In this document: piece after piece, positions 1 through 7,515 of the stretch
How positions within the stretch are numbered: position 1 is the stretch's first letter
How the letters are laid out: each line of letters starts with the position of its first letter
Notes under the pieces: generated by a model
Databases searched by the model: none
What the model was told of the DNA's origin: nothing
What the model saw: the letters and a program-made list of their open reading frames with translations, nothing else
Position numbers and translations under genes: made by a program
Source of the DNA: Deltaproteobacteria bacterium
Lineage (GTDB): Bacteria > Desulfobacterota > Dissulfuribacteria > Dissulfuribacterales > QOAL01
Assembly: GCA_026995935.1 (NCBI GenBank)
Contig: JALWNK010000058.1
Location: 25,122-89,121, forward strand
Reading direction: 5' to 3'
Length of the DNA: 64,000 bases

Positions 1-53
1 GATTTTCTTTTTATTTCAATGTGTTACAAAAAGTTAAAATATTTACAAGAAAA

Positions 54-86
54 AAACTTGACAATTTAAATTGTCAAGTTTATTAA
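54..86 (+). promoter_or_regulatory. Sigma-70-like promoter overlapped by a perfect 28-bp palindrome
   Basis: Positions 54-81 form a perfect palindrome: AAACTTGACAATTT followed directly by its reverse complement. Inside it, TTGACA (58-63) is an ideal -35 box, and TATTAA (81-86) lies exactly 17 bases downstream as a -10. A protein bound to the palindrome would therefore sit on the promoter of the NrfD-like gene. The core CTTGACA-N8-TGTCAAG resembles the HspR operator HAIR (CTTGAGT-N7-ACTCAAG), and an HspR-like regulator is encoded at 1428. The regulatory link is inference. Confidence 0.65.
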
Positions 87-139
87 CACGATATCGTTCA
101 GGTCTTAACCGAAACTTCACAAAGGAGGGAATGGAAAAA

Positions 140-1333
140 ATGAATGAACCAACCGTCAGCTCGCTAACTGCAGGCAAGGCCCTACCAGTAGTAAGTTCCA
201 GGGCCTATAATGCAAGCATTGCTTTTTTTGCCTTTATGGCAGCAGCGGGGGTAGCCTTCGGGCTACATGCCATGTATATTGGGCATGAAGCTGCCTACAA
301 CTGTACAAGGGAAATTCCCTGGGGCCTTTTGATTGCCACTTATGTATTTTTTGTGGTTACCTCCACAGGGTTATGCATTGTGTCTTCTCTTGGCCATGTT
401 TTCGGCTTTGATAGCTTTGTCCCAGTAGCCAAGAGGGCGGTTTTTCTTTCCATTGTCACCATCGTCAGCGGCTTTATGGTTATTGCCTTCGAGATAGAAA
501 ATCCCTGGCGCATGGCCATTTACAACATGATTTCCCCAAACCTCACCTCAAACATTTGGTGGATGGGAACATTGTACGGGGTTTATCTCTTTTTCATGGC
601 CGTTGAGTTTGCCTTTCTCCAGCTGAACAAGCACAAACAGGCCGCCATGTTCGGTTTGCTCGGGGTTCTGTCCGGTATTGCCGCCCACAGTAACCTGGGT
701 GCGGTCTTTGGCCTCCTCGGCTCCCGTGAATTCTGGCATGGTCCTTACATGCCCATTTACTTCATCACCTCTGCCGCAATGTCAGGTTGTGCAGCTGTCC
801 TGCTCTTCACTTACATTGCCTATAAGACAAACGGCTGGAAAATGAGTGATAAGCTCAAAAATTCCCTCAAGGCCGTTGCCTACACTGGCGCTTTCCTCAT
901 GGCTACCCTCATCTTCTTTGACATCTGGAAGGTTATCTCAGGGATTGCAGGTCATCCTCCAGGAAAGTACGAGGCCACCATGGCGCTCATCAAGGGACCG
1001 TATGCATTCAATTTCTGGGTAGGTGAGGTTTTAATGGGCATGGTCCTTCCCTTCATAATAATACTTGGCACAAAGGGTAGAAGCGTACCGGCCCTCTTTG
1101 CAGCAGGCGCACTCTGTATGATTGGAATCTTCTTCATGCGTTACGATCTCGTTCTTGTAGGCGAAATAGTAAACCCCTTCCACGAATACGGAGTTATAGA
1201 TTTTCCCCTTTATCTAAGCTACGTGCCAAGTTTTCATGAGATAATGATAACCATTGGCGGTTTAAGCTTCTGCGCCATGGCCTTTCTCATGGGAGAGAAG
1301 ATGTTCAAGGGACATCTGGCAGAAGATCATTAA
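140..1333 (+). CDS. NrfD/PsrC-family integral membrane subunit (quinone-interacting)
   Basis: This is a polytopic membrane protein of about 397 residues with roughly nine to ten hydrophobic segments, of the NrfD/PsrC family. Such proteins exchange electrons and protons between membrane quinones and an Fe-S or molybdopterin partner. Recognisable family stretches are LGHVFG near residue 95 and the run ENPWRMAIYN, about 45 residues further on. No Fe-S, molybdopterin or cytochrome partner is adjacent, so the complex it serves is unknown. It has its own promoter, and a hairpin follows it. Two ATGs fit: 131 sits only 2 bases after AGGAGG, whereas 140 lies 11 bases after it and gives the start MNEPTVSS, so I prefer 140. 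DsrP and HmcC are related families; the sequence does not decide among them. Confidence 0.85.
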   Translation: MNEPTVSSLTAGKALPVVSSRAYNASIAFFAFMAAAGVAFGLHAMYIGHEAAYNCTREIPWGLLIATYVFFVVTSTGLCIVSSLGHVFGFDSFVPVAKRAVFLSIVTIVSGFMVIAFEIENPWRMAIYNMISPNLTSNIWWMGTLYGVYLFFMAVEFAFLQLNKHKQAAMFGLLGVLSGIAAHSNLGAVFGLLGSREFWHGPYMPIYFITSAAMSGCAAVLLFTYIAYKTNGWKMSDKLKNSLKAVAYTGAFLMATLIFFDIWKVISGIAGHPPGKYEATMALIKGPYAFNFWVGEVLMGMVLPFIIILGTKGRSVPALFAAGALCMIGIFFMRYDLVLVGEIVNPFHEYGVIDFPLYLSYVPSFHEIMITIGGLSFCAMAFLMGEKMFKGHLAEDH

Positions 1334-1383
1334 CAATTAATTGGCAATTCAAATAAGACAGACATAGGGACACAGACACAAAA

Positions 1384-1418
1384 GGGCCTGCCCCAGCCCA
1401 GTAAGTAAGGGCAGGCCC
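1384..1418 (+). terminator. Strong GC hairpin between the NrfD-like gene and the MerR gene
   Basis: GGGCCTGCCC at 1384-1393 pairs perfectly with GGGCAGGCCC at 1409-1418 across a 15-base loop. No U-tract follows on either strand, so it is not a canonical Rho-independent terminator. It ends ten bases before the MerR-family start and could equally affect translation or transcript stability of that gene. Confidence 0.45.
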
Positions 1419-1427
1419 CAACCCACC

Positions 1428-1835
1428 ATGCTGAGGCTCATGAGTCAAAAGAAGAAAAGGCGTAAAAGAGGGGCACTTCCAGACAGGTTGTTACCTGTTT
1501 ATCCCATAGGTGTCGCTGCAAAGCTCCTGGATGTGCACCCTAGAACATTGAGGCTATATGAGGCCGAAGGGTTACTTTCACCCCATTACAAAGGGGGGCG
1601 CCGTATCTTCTCCCAAAGTGACATTCAGTGGGTTTCTTGTCTCCGATCCATTATCCACGACGAGGGTATCAGCATACCAGGCATCAAGCGGCTTCTTAAA
1701 TACGAGCCTTGCTGGAAGATCCTCAATTGCCCCAAAGAAGTTCACGAGACGTGCGAGGCAAAGGTTGATCGCACGGAACAGTCTTCAAATCCCTTAATTT
1801 GCAGTAGCTGTGGCGAAAAGCTGCTTGAGAAATAA
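1428..1835 (+). CDS. HspR-like MerR-family transcriptional regulator with cysteine-rich tail
   Basis: This 135-residue protein carries a MerR winged helix from about residue 24 to 90. It contains the block HPRTLRLYEAEGLLSP, then GGRRIFSQSDI and DEGISIPGIKRLL. These match the HspR branch, which represses heat-shock genes through HAIR palindromes, better than metal-sensing MerR proteins. The last 40 residues hold five cysteines (CWKILNC, one in HETC, and CSSC), which HspR itself usually lacks and which may bind metal or sense redox state. The start at 1428 has no clear Shine-Dalgarno; an ATG at 1440 (after TGAGG) is an alternative. A palindrome resembling HAIR overlaps the promoter of the preceding gene, so a role controlling that gene is plausible but unproven. 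Confidence 0.8.
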   Translation: MLRLMSQKKKRRKRGALPDRLLPVYPIGVAAKLLDVHPRTLRLYEAEGLLSPHYKGGRRIFSQSDIQWVSCLRSIIHDEGISIPGIKRLLKYEPCWKILNCPKEVHETCEAKVDRTEQSSNPLICSSCGEKLLEK

Positions 1836-1856
1836 GATCAACCCTGGCTAGCCTTT

Positions 1857-3896
1857 TCAGGCAGGTATTTCTTCCTCTTTTATCTTATATTGGGCTATTT
1901 TCCTTCTTAAAGTATCCTTTGAAATCCCAAGCTCCCTGCAGGTGGCCATCTTCTTGCCATGGTTTTTCTTGAGGGCGTTAACGATGGCAATCCTTTCGAT
2001 TTCCTTTAAGGACATCGGTCTGTTAAAGGGTAGTATTTCAGGAGAGGAAAGGTTTTCTTCATCCTTGGAAAATTGTTCTGGAAGGTGCTCTGGCATTATT
2101 AAACCACCATGACAAAGGATAAAGGCATATTCTATTATGTTTTCCAGCTCCCTGATGTTTCCTGGATAGTCGTATTTCATTAGAAGATCAAGGGCTTCAT
2201 CAGAGATGCCTGAAACGTCCTTCCCCTTTTCCACGTTGAATTTCTGTATGAAGTGTTCCACCAAAAGGGGTATGTCAACAAGGCGTTCCCTTAGGGGCGG
2301 CAGGACTATTTTTACCACATTGAGCCTGTAGTAAAGGTCCTCCCTAAACTTTTCTTCCCTTACCAGTGCCTGCAGGTCCTTGTTTGTTGCAGCAATTATT
2401 CTCACGTCCGCCTTGACCGGTCGGTTGGAGCCCAGGGGTTCATACATCTTGCTTTGAATCACCCTTAGGAGCTTAACCTGAAGAGCAGGCGAAATATCCC
2501 CTATCTCATCAAGGAAAAGGGTCCCTTTTTCTGCTGCTGCGAAACGTCCTTCTTTGTCCTGCTTTGCATCGGTAAAGGCCCCCTTCTTGTAACCAAAAAG
2601 CTCTGACTCCAGAAGGGTGTCAGGCAGGGCGCCACAGTTTACTGCCACGAAGGGCCCGCGTTTTCTTTTACTGAAGTTGTGAAGCGCCCTTGCAATTAGT
2701 TCCTTGCCTGTTCCACTCTCTCCCAGTACAAGAACATTGCTGTCGCTCATTGCAATTTCAGGCAGAATGTCAAATATCTTCTGCATTTGCGGGCTCTTAC
2801 TGATGATATCGCCTAGGGTATAACGACCAGTAAGGCGTTTTCTTAGTTGGTCGATCTCACGAAGGTCTCTGAAGGTCTCAACGCCGCCGATGATGTTGCC
2901 ATCGTAATCAAGAAGTGGGGCCGTGCTTATGCTTATGGGCACGGATTCGCCATTTACCCGTTTTATGGTAACGCGTTTATTTGCAACCCGTTTCCCCATC
3001 CTTATGCTCATGGCCATGGCGCAGGCCTCGCCGCAAAGACTTGACTGGAATACCTCCCTACATGGCTTCCCCAGGGCGTCTGCCACGGAAAGTCCCGTAA
3101 TCTCCTCAGCCGCCCTGTTGAAGGAGGTTATCCTCCAGTGTCTATCAACCGTGAAGACACCGTCGCCAATAGAGTCCAGGATGGTTTCGTGTTCCACCTG
3201 ATCGGTGATGTCCCTAAAAACCTCAATACCGCCTTTGACTTCACCGGTGATATCTATAAAAGGTGACGCACTTATGGAGATGGGGATGGTGTGGCCTGAT
3301 TTAGTCTTTACAAACACCCTTTGTCCTGTAAACGGACGTTTTTCCCGGATTGCCCTGGCAAGTATGCAGTCTGTGGAGCAGATTGCACTCTTGAATATGT
3401 CGCTGCACGCCTTGCCTATAACCTCCTTCTTGCGCCAGCCGGTGATGCGTTCTGCTGCCTTGTTGAATTCAATTATTTTCCAGTCCCTGTTTACAATGAA
3501 AAGACCATCGCCAATGTTGTCCAAAATTGGGGCACCGACGTAGTCTTCACCTTCAAACCGAACTGAAATGGCAATCCAGTCCTTCTCGCCCTTTTCGTTA
3601 TTGCTCAAAAGGGCGGTTACAATAGCAGTCTGGAATTGTCCGTTATTGAGAAGAAAGCGGTAATTGAAAAGACTTTGCCCCTTTTCAAGAAGAGGGATAA
3701 GCTCCACCAAGGGAGAAAGTATTGTGTCCTGGAGCAATTTTTTAAAGCCTTGGCCTACTACCTGGTCCGGATTTATTGAAAGGATCTCGTGCAGGGGTCC
3801 GCTGACCTTTTGTATGCGCCATTCACCATCAAGAAGAAGGGTGAATTGTTTTATGTTCGTAGTTTGAATGGGCGTAATTATCTGCGTTCCAGGCAT
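1857..3896 (-). CDS. Sigma-54-dependent activator with PAS sensor domains
   Basis: This 679-residue protein has an N-terminal PAS-like region (about 15-115) and two clear PAS domains (about 123-235 and 238-345). An AAA+ sigma-54 interaction domain follows: Walker A GESGTGKE at 392-399 and the sigma-54 contact loop GAFTDA at 439-444. A Fis-type helix-turn-helix ends the protein (CRELGISKDTLRRKI). No receiver domain is present, so it senses directly rather than through a histidine kinase. Both clear PAS domains carry the pattern C-x8-C-x3-C (C164/C173/C177 and C279/C288/C292), which suggests a bound cofactor or redox switch. The ATG at 3896 lacks a good Shine-Dalgarno. The gene upstream (3928-4668) is on the same strand, 31 bases away, and may be co-transcribed. 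Its targets are unknown. Confidence 0.92.
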   Translation of the reverse strand: MPGTQIITPIQTTNIKQFTLLLDGEWRIQKVSGPLHEILSINPDQVVGQGFKKLLQDTILSPLVELIPLLEKGQSLFNYRFLLNNGQFQTAIVTALLSNNEKGEKDWIAISVRFEGEDYVGAPILDNIGDGLFIVNRDWKIIEFNKAAERITGWRKKEVIGKACSDIFKSAICSTDCILARAIREKRPFTGQRVFVKTKSGHTIPISISASPFIDITGEVKGGIEVFRDITDQVEHETILDSIGDGVFTVDRHWRITSFNRAAEEITGLSVADALGKPCREVFQSSLCGEACAMAMSIRMGKRVANKRVTIKRVNGESVPISISTAPLLDYDGNIIGGVETFRDLREIDQLRKRLTGRYTLGDIISKSPQMQKIFDILPEIAMSDSNVLVLGESGTGKELIARALHNFSKRKRGPFVAVNCGALPDTLLESELFGYKKGAFTDAKQDKEGRFAAAEKGTLFLDEIGDISPALQVKLLRVIQSKMYEPLGSNRPVKADVRIIAATNKDLQALVREEKFREDLYYRLNVVKIVLPPLRERLVDIPLLVEHFIQKFNVEKGKDVSGISDEALDLLMKYDYPGNIRELENIIEYAFILCHGGLIMPEHLPEQFSKDEENLSSPEILPFNRPMSLKEIERIAIVNALKKNHGKKMATCRELGISKDTLRRKIAQYKIKEEEIPA

Positions 3897-3927
3897 AACT
3901 TTTTAACATTCAAATTTACAAGTTTTC

Positions 3928-4668
3928 TTAAATATAATTGTCAGATGGTGAAATGCCAATAGAGGAAAATTGTAGAAGTGATTCCAAAATGTGGGAGAGG
4001 ATGTGCTGATCCGGACAAATGGCCCTCATTTTGACCTGGTCAAACAGAACTGACTTGATGCCGATTTGTAGGGTTTTTATTCCTTGACCGTAATTAAAAT
4101 CTACCCTTACGAAATAGGTCTTTACTCCTGGAAGGAGGCTTGGTTCGTCAATCCAGAAGTTTGAACAAAACCCTGAAAGGCTGTCCATGGTCTGGGCAAG
4201 GATCTCGTCCTTGTCACCAAGAAGATCCATTTCATTTTCCAGACCTTCAAACCTTTTTTCAGCCTCCTGCTCTAGTTGACTTCCATAGATTAATCTCCTG
4301 TCATAGTTCCAGTTTATCCATTCGTGGAGCCTCAGAAGCAAGACTGCTGCCGTGAAGGCTGGGTCCTCCACCCTCTGGCCGGATTGGCCTTCAGACAGAA
4401 TCTCTGAAAGAACCGTGAGCCAATTTGCAACCGTATCTGGCAATCTGTCCTTAAGGGCTTCTTCATGATCTTGAGAGCTCAGGTTTTCGATACCTTCTTC
4501 CCTGCACAGCCTGGCAAAAGATTTCACAAAAAGGGATTTAAGCCGGTCCATGGTAGGCTGGGTGCCAGGAAGCGATTGGCTCAGGACATCTGTTAGTGCC
4601 TCTTTAAGGTTGCTGTCCTCTGGTCTATTTAGAAGATCGATCTTTTTCTTGAAAACGGTTATTTCCAT
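3928..4668 (-). CDS. Conserved hypothetical protein next to the sigma-54 activator
   Basis: I do not recognise this 246-residue protein. It appears soluble and acidic, with no signal peptide or membrane segment. The N-terminal half looks helical; the C-terminal part (about 165-235) alternates hydrophobic residues in a way that suggests strands (for example TYFVRVDFNYGQGIKTLQIG). The ATG at 4668 lies just past the terminator of the cytochrome c3 gene, and the stop is 31 bases before the sigma-54 activator start. The arrangement suggests a two-gene unit, perhaps transcribed by read-through from the cytochrome gene. A role as partner or sensor of the activator is only a guess from position. Confidence 0.6.
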   Translation of the reverse strand: MEITVFKKKIDLLNRPEDSNLKEALTDVLSQSLPGTQPTMDRLKSLFVKSFARLCREEGIENLSSQDHEEALKDRLPDTVANWLTVLSEILSEGQSGQRVEDPAFTAAVLLLRLHEWINWNYDRRLIYGSQLEQEAEKRFEGLENEMDLLGDKDEILAQTMDSLSGFCSNFWIDEPSLLPGVKTYFVRVDFNYGQGIKTLQIGIKSVLFDQVKMRAICPDQHILSHILESLLQFSSIGISPSDNYI

Positions 4669-4676
4669 GGATTTTC

Positions 4677-4709
4677 AAAAAAAAAGGCCTGCCGCAAATG
4701 GCAGACCTT
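4677..4709 (-). terminator. Rho-independent terminator of the cytochrome c3 gene
   Basis: Read on the minus strand, AAGGTCTGCC (4709-4700) pairs with GGCAGGCCTT (4693-4684) with one mismatch, and the RNA continues into nine U (4685-4677). It lies 22 bases after the cytochrome stop and 8 bases before the next gene start on the same strand. Confidence 0.85.
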
Positions 4710-4731
4710 GAATAATCATATTTACAAGACC

Positions 4732-5097
4732 TTATTTCTTGTGGCAGCCGCTGCACTTGGTTGGGGCACCCTCTGCCTTGTGTCCCTTGTGGCAGTCTTT
4801 GCAATTCTTGTGCATGGCCTTCATAACACTGTTGAGCTTCTTGTTGGCAAAATCCTTATTATGGCACTTGTCACAGGTCTCAATCTTCATGCCAGCCTTG
4901 TATTCAGAATGGTTGGGGCCATGGTGGCACTCACCGCACTTGATTTTTGCCTGGTGCTTGTGGTGATTAAAGGTAACATCCCCCTTTTTGGCCTTCAGGG
5001 TTATTACCTCTGGTCCTTCCCCTGCCACTGCGATACCGGCAACAGCTATACCGAATAGCAGCGCAAACAGTACTGACAACATCTTTGTAGCACGCAT
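4732..5097 (-). CDS. Periplasmic tetraheme class III cytochrome c3
   Basis: The 121-residue product has a signal peptide (about 25 residues, ending near AVAGEG) and exactly four heme-binding CxxCH motifs: CGECH (54-58), CDKCH (75-79), CKDCH (99-103) and CSGCH (115-119). NHHKH at 44-48 supplies candidate distal heme ligands. Number, spacing and length match the class III cytochrome c3 family, which shuttles electrons from periplasmic hydrogenases or formate dehydrogenases to membrane complexes in sulfate- and sulfur-metabolising bacteria. The gene is monocistronic by appearance, with GGAGGA before the ATG, a promoter upstream and a U-tract terminator downstream. Which member it is (type I or a low-abundance relative) cannot be told from sequence alone. 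Confidence 0.95.
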   Translation of the reverse strand: MRATKMLSVLFALLFGIAVAGIAVAGEGPEVITLKAKKGDVTFNHHKHQAKIKCGECHHGPNHSEYKAGMKIETCDKCHNKDFANKKLNSVMKAMHKNCKDCHKGHKAEGAPTKCSGCHKK

Positions 5098-5120
5098 TTC
5101 TTGCTCCTCCTTTCTTTATT

Positions 5121-5194
5121 TTGTGAATAATGATTCATTTCCAGATTCTGTTTTTTAACGGAGCAGTTTGGATTTGTCAATAAATTATTCACAA
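5121..5194 (-). promoter_or_regulatory. Cytochrome c3 promoter with flanking inverted repeats
   Basis: On the minus strand TTGACA (5180-5175) and TAAAAA (5157-5152), 17 bases apart, form a sigma-70-like promoter 55 bases upstream of the cytochrome ATG. The -35 box is inside a near-perfect 21-base palindrome (5174-5194; halves TTGTGAATAA and TTATTGACAA around one T, one mismatch). The 11-mer TTGTGAATAAT recurs inverted at 5121-5131, between promoter and gene. TTGTGAA resembles Rex half-sites, but this identification is tentative. Confidence 0.5.
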
Positions 5195-5518
5195 GGTAAG
5201 CACAGGCGAGTCAGGGTGCCTGAGAGGCAGGCCCAGGGACTGTCTATTTTTATGTTGTATGCGCTTCATTGATATGACAGGCTTGTGACACCAGGACTGC
5301 TTTGGATAGTCAGTAAACAAAAGGCGTTATGAAAAACGTGCCTCTTGGATTTTATCTAAAATTTTGGATGTAAAGGAGTTTCGTACTGCCGGCGGCAGTT
5401 CTATGGGGCGGAAACTGATTCGTAACCGGTGATTCCGCCCCATGGCCTTATAACAAGATGTATCAGGGGCCGAATAGAATATTGACATGGCCCCTGGGGG
5501 TGGTTTGTGCCTTCCGGA
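5195..5518. other. Gene-free stretch with two long hairpins
   Basis: No convincing gene lies here. Two inverted repeats follow the stop of the minus-strand gene at 5519: CAGGGGCC/GGCCCCTG (5464-5471 with 5489-5496) and an 11-base perfect stem ATGGGGCGGAA/TTCCGCCCCAT (5403-5413 with 5433-5443, 19-base loop). Neither is followed by a U-tract. They may stabilise the 3' end of the secreted-protein transcript or terminate it with help from Rho. Confidence 0.5.
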
Positions 5519-6148
5519 TCAATGCTGCATCTCTTTGCCGGGCGGCTCGGGTTGGGGATTGATCATCCCATGTTTGCCAGGTGGTTCTGGCTGAGGATTG
5601 ATCATCCTGGATGAGCCTGGAACAGGGCCGCTGCCTCCTTTTTGAAGGCCAGTGTTTCTCTTTCCCACAGAGTTAAGCCGGGCCTTTCCGCATGTTGGTC
5701 TTAGCATTTTTGTCCACGTCTTTTTGTCCCCGTTAAATAGGGTAAGGCTTACCTTCATATCAGTCTCTTTGGCAATGGGCCTTGCCTCGATGTAGGTTGC
5801 AGTTCCGTTTTTGGCGCACAGCCGCCTTCCAGGATCTATAATGGAAAGGCTTACTGGCGTGTCCTGGCCCACCTGGAGGGTGCTGTTGCGGTGCTGCTCT
5901 TTTGTCAGAACGCTTCCCTTGTTCTGCAGTTCAAGCCTTAACTGGCAGTTTCCGGTCAAATCAAATCTTACAACCTCTATGTCAAACGTCTTCTTCTCAA
6001 CCGCCACTGCGTGATGTAGATTGATTACTCTGCGGCTGGCAGCGCCTGCCGGCGCATTTGCTTGGCCTGCATGGGACGTAGCGGCACATATCAGAAAAAA
6101 CATGACACCAATGACCGCTGTTTCAAGTGTTCTTTGTCTGCTCTTCAT
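5519..6148 (-). CDS. Secreted protein with two C-terminal MINPQPEPPGK repeats
   Basis: This 209-residue protein starts with a signal peptide (hydrophobic about 11-25, cleavage near SHAGQ), and GAGAGGAGG precedes the ATG. The central part, with four cysteines, looks like a beta-sandwich similar in style to the neighbouring CARDB proteins but not clearly the same domain. The last 40 residues are low in structure and carry MINPQPEPPGK twice, three residues apart. Short motifs of the form NPQPxPPG occur near the ends of assorted exported bacterial proteins, without a defined role known to me. It is the last gene of the secreted-protein cluster on this strand. Function is unknown; a cell-surface or periplasmic binding role is the most I would infer. 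Confidence 0.7.
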   Translation of the reverse strand: MKSRQRTLETAVIGVMFFLICAATSHAGQANAPAGAASRRVINLHHAVAVEKKTFDIEVVRFDLTGNCQLRLELQNKGSVLTKEQHRNSTLQVGQDTPVSLSIIDPGRRLCAKNGTATYIEARPIAKETDMKVSLTLFNGDKKTWTKMLRPTCGKARLNSVGKRNTGLQKGGSGPVPGSSRMINPQPEPPGKHGMINPQPEPPGKEMQH

Positions 6149-6240
6149 TTATCCTCCTCTCGTTTGTTTTTTCCGCCATGGCGGAAATGTAATATGGAAA
6201 TAGCCCTTTGGGCGAGTGGTTTCGCCCGGGATGATCCTGA

Positions 6241-6783
6241 TTACTTAGGACTGACCTCTGAGGCGGCCGGTTTTGTGCCGACCTTTTTCTTTAGTATTTC
6301 AGGGTGAGCAGTAAAGTCAGGAAAATAGGCAACCGCCGTGTTGTTTCTCTTGTTTTTCTCCCTTCCGCTGTAAATCGCAGTGATACGAAAGGCGACTTTG
6401 TCTTTCTTGTCAGCACACCAGGCATTTTCATAAATAGGAGAGGGAGACTGCCTGTAGCTTTTGCCAGGAGCCAGTGTGTGATGGCTGCTTCCGCCCATAT
6501 ACTCCCAGGGCCTGCCCTGTGTTTTCCAGTATTCCTTGATCTCAAAATTCCTGGCTGTTGCCTGGCCTTTGTTGGTTATGGTGTATTCCGGCCTTACACT
6601 AAAGCAGTGGACCCCTTTGCCGCTTACGAATTTCTTGGTCACAAGCTTCAGCTTCACGGCAAGATCTGGCAACAGAAGCGTTGCTGTGGGACGCGGCTGC
6701 CCGGCCAGTAAGGGCTGCACGCAAAGGAAACAGGCGCACATTATGAAAAGTGCTAGTAACTGGGATTTTTTTGATTTTTTCAT
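6241..6783 (-). CDS. Secreted CARDB-like domain protein
   Basis: The 180-residue product has a signal peptide ending near LLAGQP and a single CARDB-like beta-sandwich: LPDLAVKL opens it, YTITNKGQATARNF is the typical middle strand, and KRNNTAVAYFPD is the N-N-containing end. CARDB (cell adhesion related domain found in bacteria) modules are extracellular binding or spacer domains. The start at 6783 is chosen because AAAGGAG precedes it; the frame is open for ten more residues upstream without a better site. Cysteines in HCFSV and AWCAD recur at equivalent places in the next two genes, so the three are paralogues that probably share a disulfide. Function is unknown. Confidence 0.75.
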   Translation of the reverse strand: MKKSKKSQLLALFIMCACFLCVQPLLAGQPRPTATLLLPDLAVKLKLVTKKFVSGKGVHCFSVRPEYTITNKGQATARNFEIKEYWKTQGRPWEYMGGSSHHTLAPGKSYRQSPSPIYENAWCADKKDKVAFRITAIYSGREKNKRNNTAVAYFPDFTAHPEILKKKVGTKPAASEVSPK

Positions 6784-6843
6784 GACTTCTCCTTTATTTC
6801 TTGTTTTTGCCATTTGGATTTCGAATACGTCTTTGCCAATTTA

Positions 6844-7401
6844 TTAGTGTATGATTGGGCCGTGGTACCAATGGATGTCGATCCGTTTGCGGTCTAAGTT
6901 GTTGTGTTCATTCGATTCTTTCAGGCTGTCCCGGCTGTCAGCAAGCACCTGGATTCCAACCATCTTGTTTTCCTTTTGGAACCTGTTCACGCAGCAGTGG
7001 ATCTTCCACTGCTGATCCGGCCCCCACTGCTTTGTTGAACCGGGATTGAGCGTTACCAGGGGTGATTCCCACGTAATCTCTTCTTCTCCTGGTCGAAAAA
7101 CTCTACCTGTCAGTTTCACACGGAAATTGTCCGCAGGGACCACGCCTTTATTTAGCACTGAAAAAGAGGGCTGGATTGTGTAGCAGGTGTTCCCCTGGCC
7201 ATCAGTGCCTGTCTTAGAGACCGTTACATCGAGATGAGGCGTCAAGTCAGGCAGAAACGGTATCGTAATATGCTTCTGTACATGCTTTTTGGGTTCCTTG
7301 GCAGCTTGGTGACTCCCTGGTAGCGGCTGGCCTGCCCATGCGGACGCAGTCAACAGGGAAAAAATAATGGCTGTAAGCAAAAGATTCATTCTAGGCTTCA
7401 T
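6844..7401 (-). CDS. Secreted CARDB-like domain protein
   Basis: This 185-residue protein has a signal peptide ending near SAWAGQP, then a basic linker, then one CARDB-like domain: FLPDLTPHLDV, FSVLNKGVVPADNFRV, TLNPGSTKQW and SNEHNNLDRKRIDI. The ending D-S-x5-SNEHNN is the classic CARDB pattern for the last strands. Cysteines at TCYTI and the pair HCCVN correspond to those in its neighbours. GGAAAGGAGG precedes the ATG. It is a tandem paralogue of the genes at 6241 and 7516 and lies about 60 bases upstream of the former on the same strand. Function is unknown; the mature protein is probably periplasmic or extracellular. Confidence 0.78.
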   Translation of the reverse strand: MKPRMNLLLTAIIFSLLTASAWAGQPLPGSHQAAKEPKKHVQKHITIPFLPDLTPHLDVTVSKTGTDGQGNTCYTIQPSFSVLNKGVVPADNFRVKLTGRVFRPGEEEITWESPLVTLNPGSTKQWGPDQQWKIHCCVNRFQKENKMVGIQVLADSRDSLKESNEHNNLDRKRIDIHWYHGPIIH

Positions 7402-7515
7402 TTCGTTTCCTCCTTTCCATCTGGCTGTACATTGTCTGGGCCAGAAGGGTCATTTTTATAGTGTTATAAGGCCGGGAGAATATTGCTAAAAAACAGCGCC
7501 TCGGGCCCTGTCATA

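Noticed and set aside
71..139. Upstream extension of the NrfD-like gene from TTG at 71
   Set aside because: It starts inside the promoter palindrome, has no ribosome-binding site, and the added residues are not membrane-protein-like.
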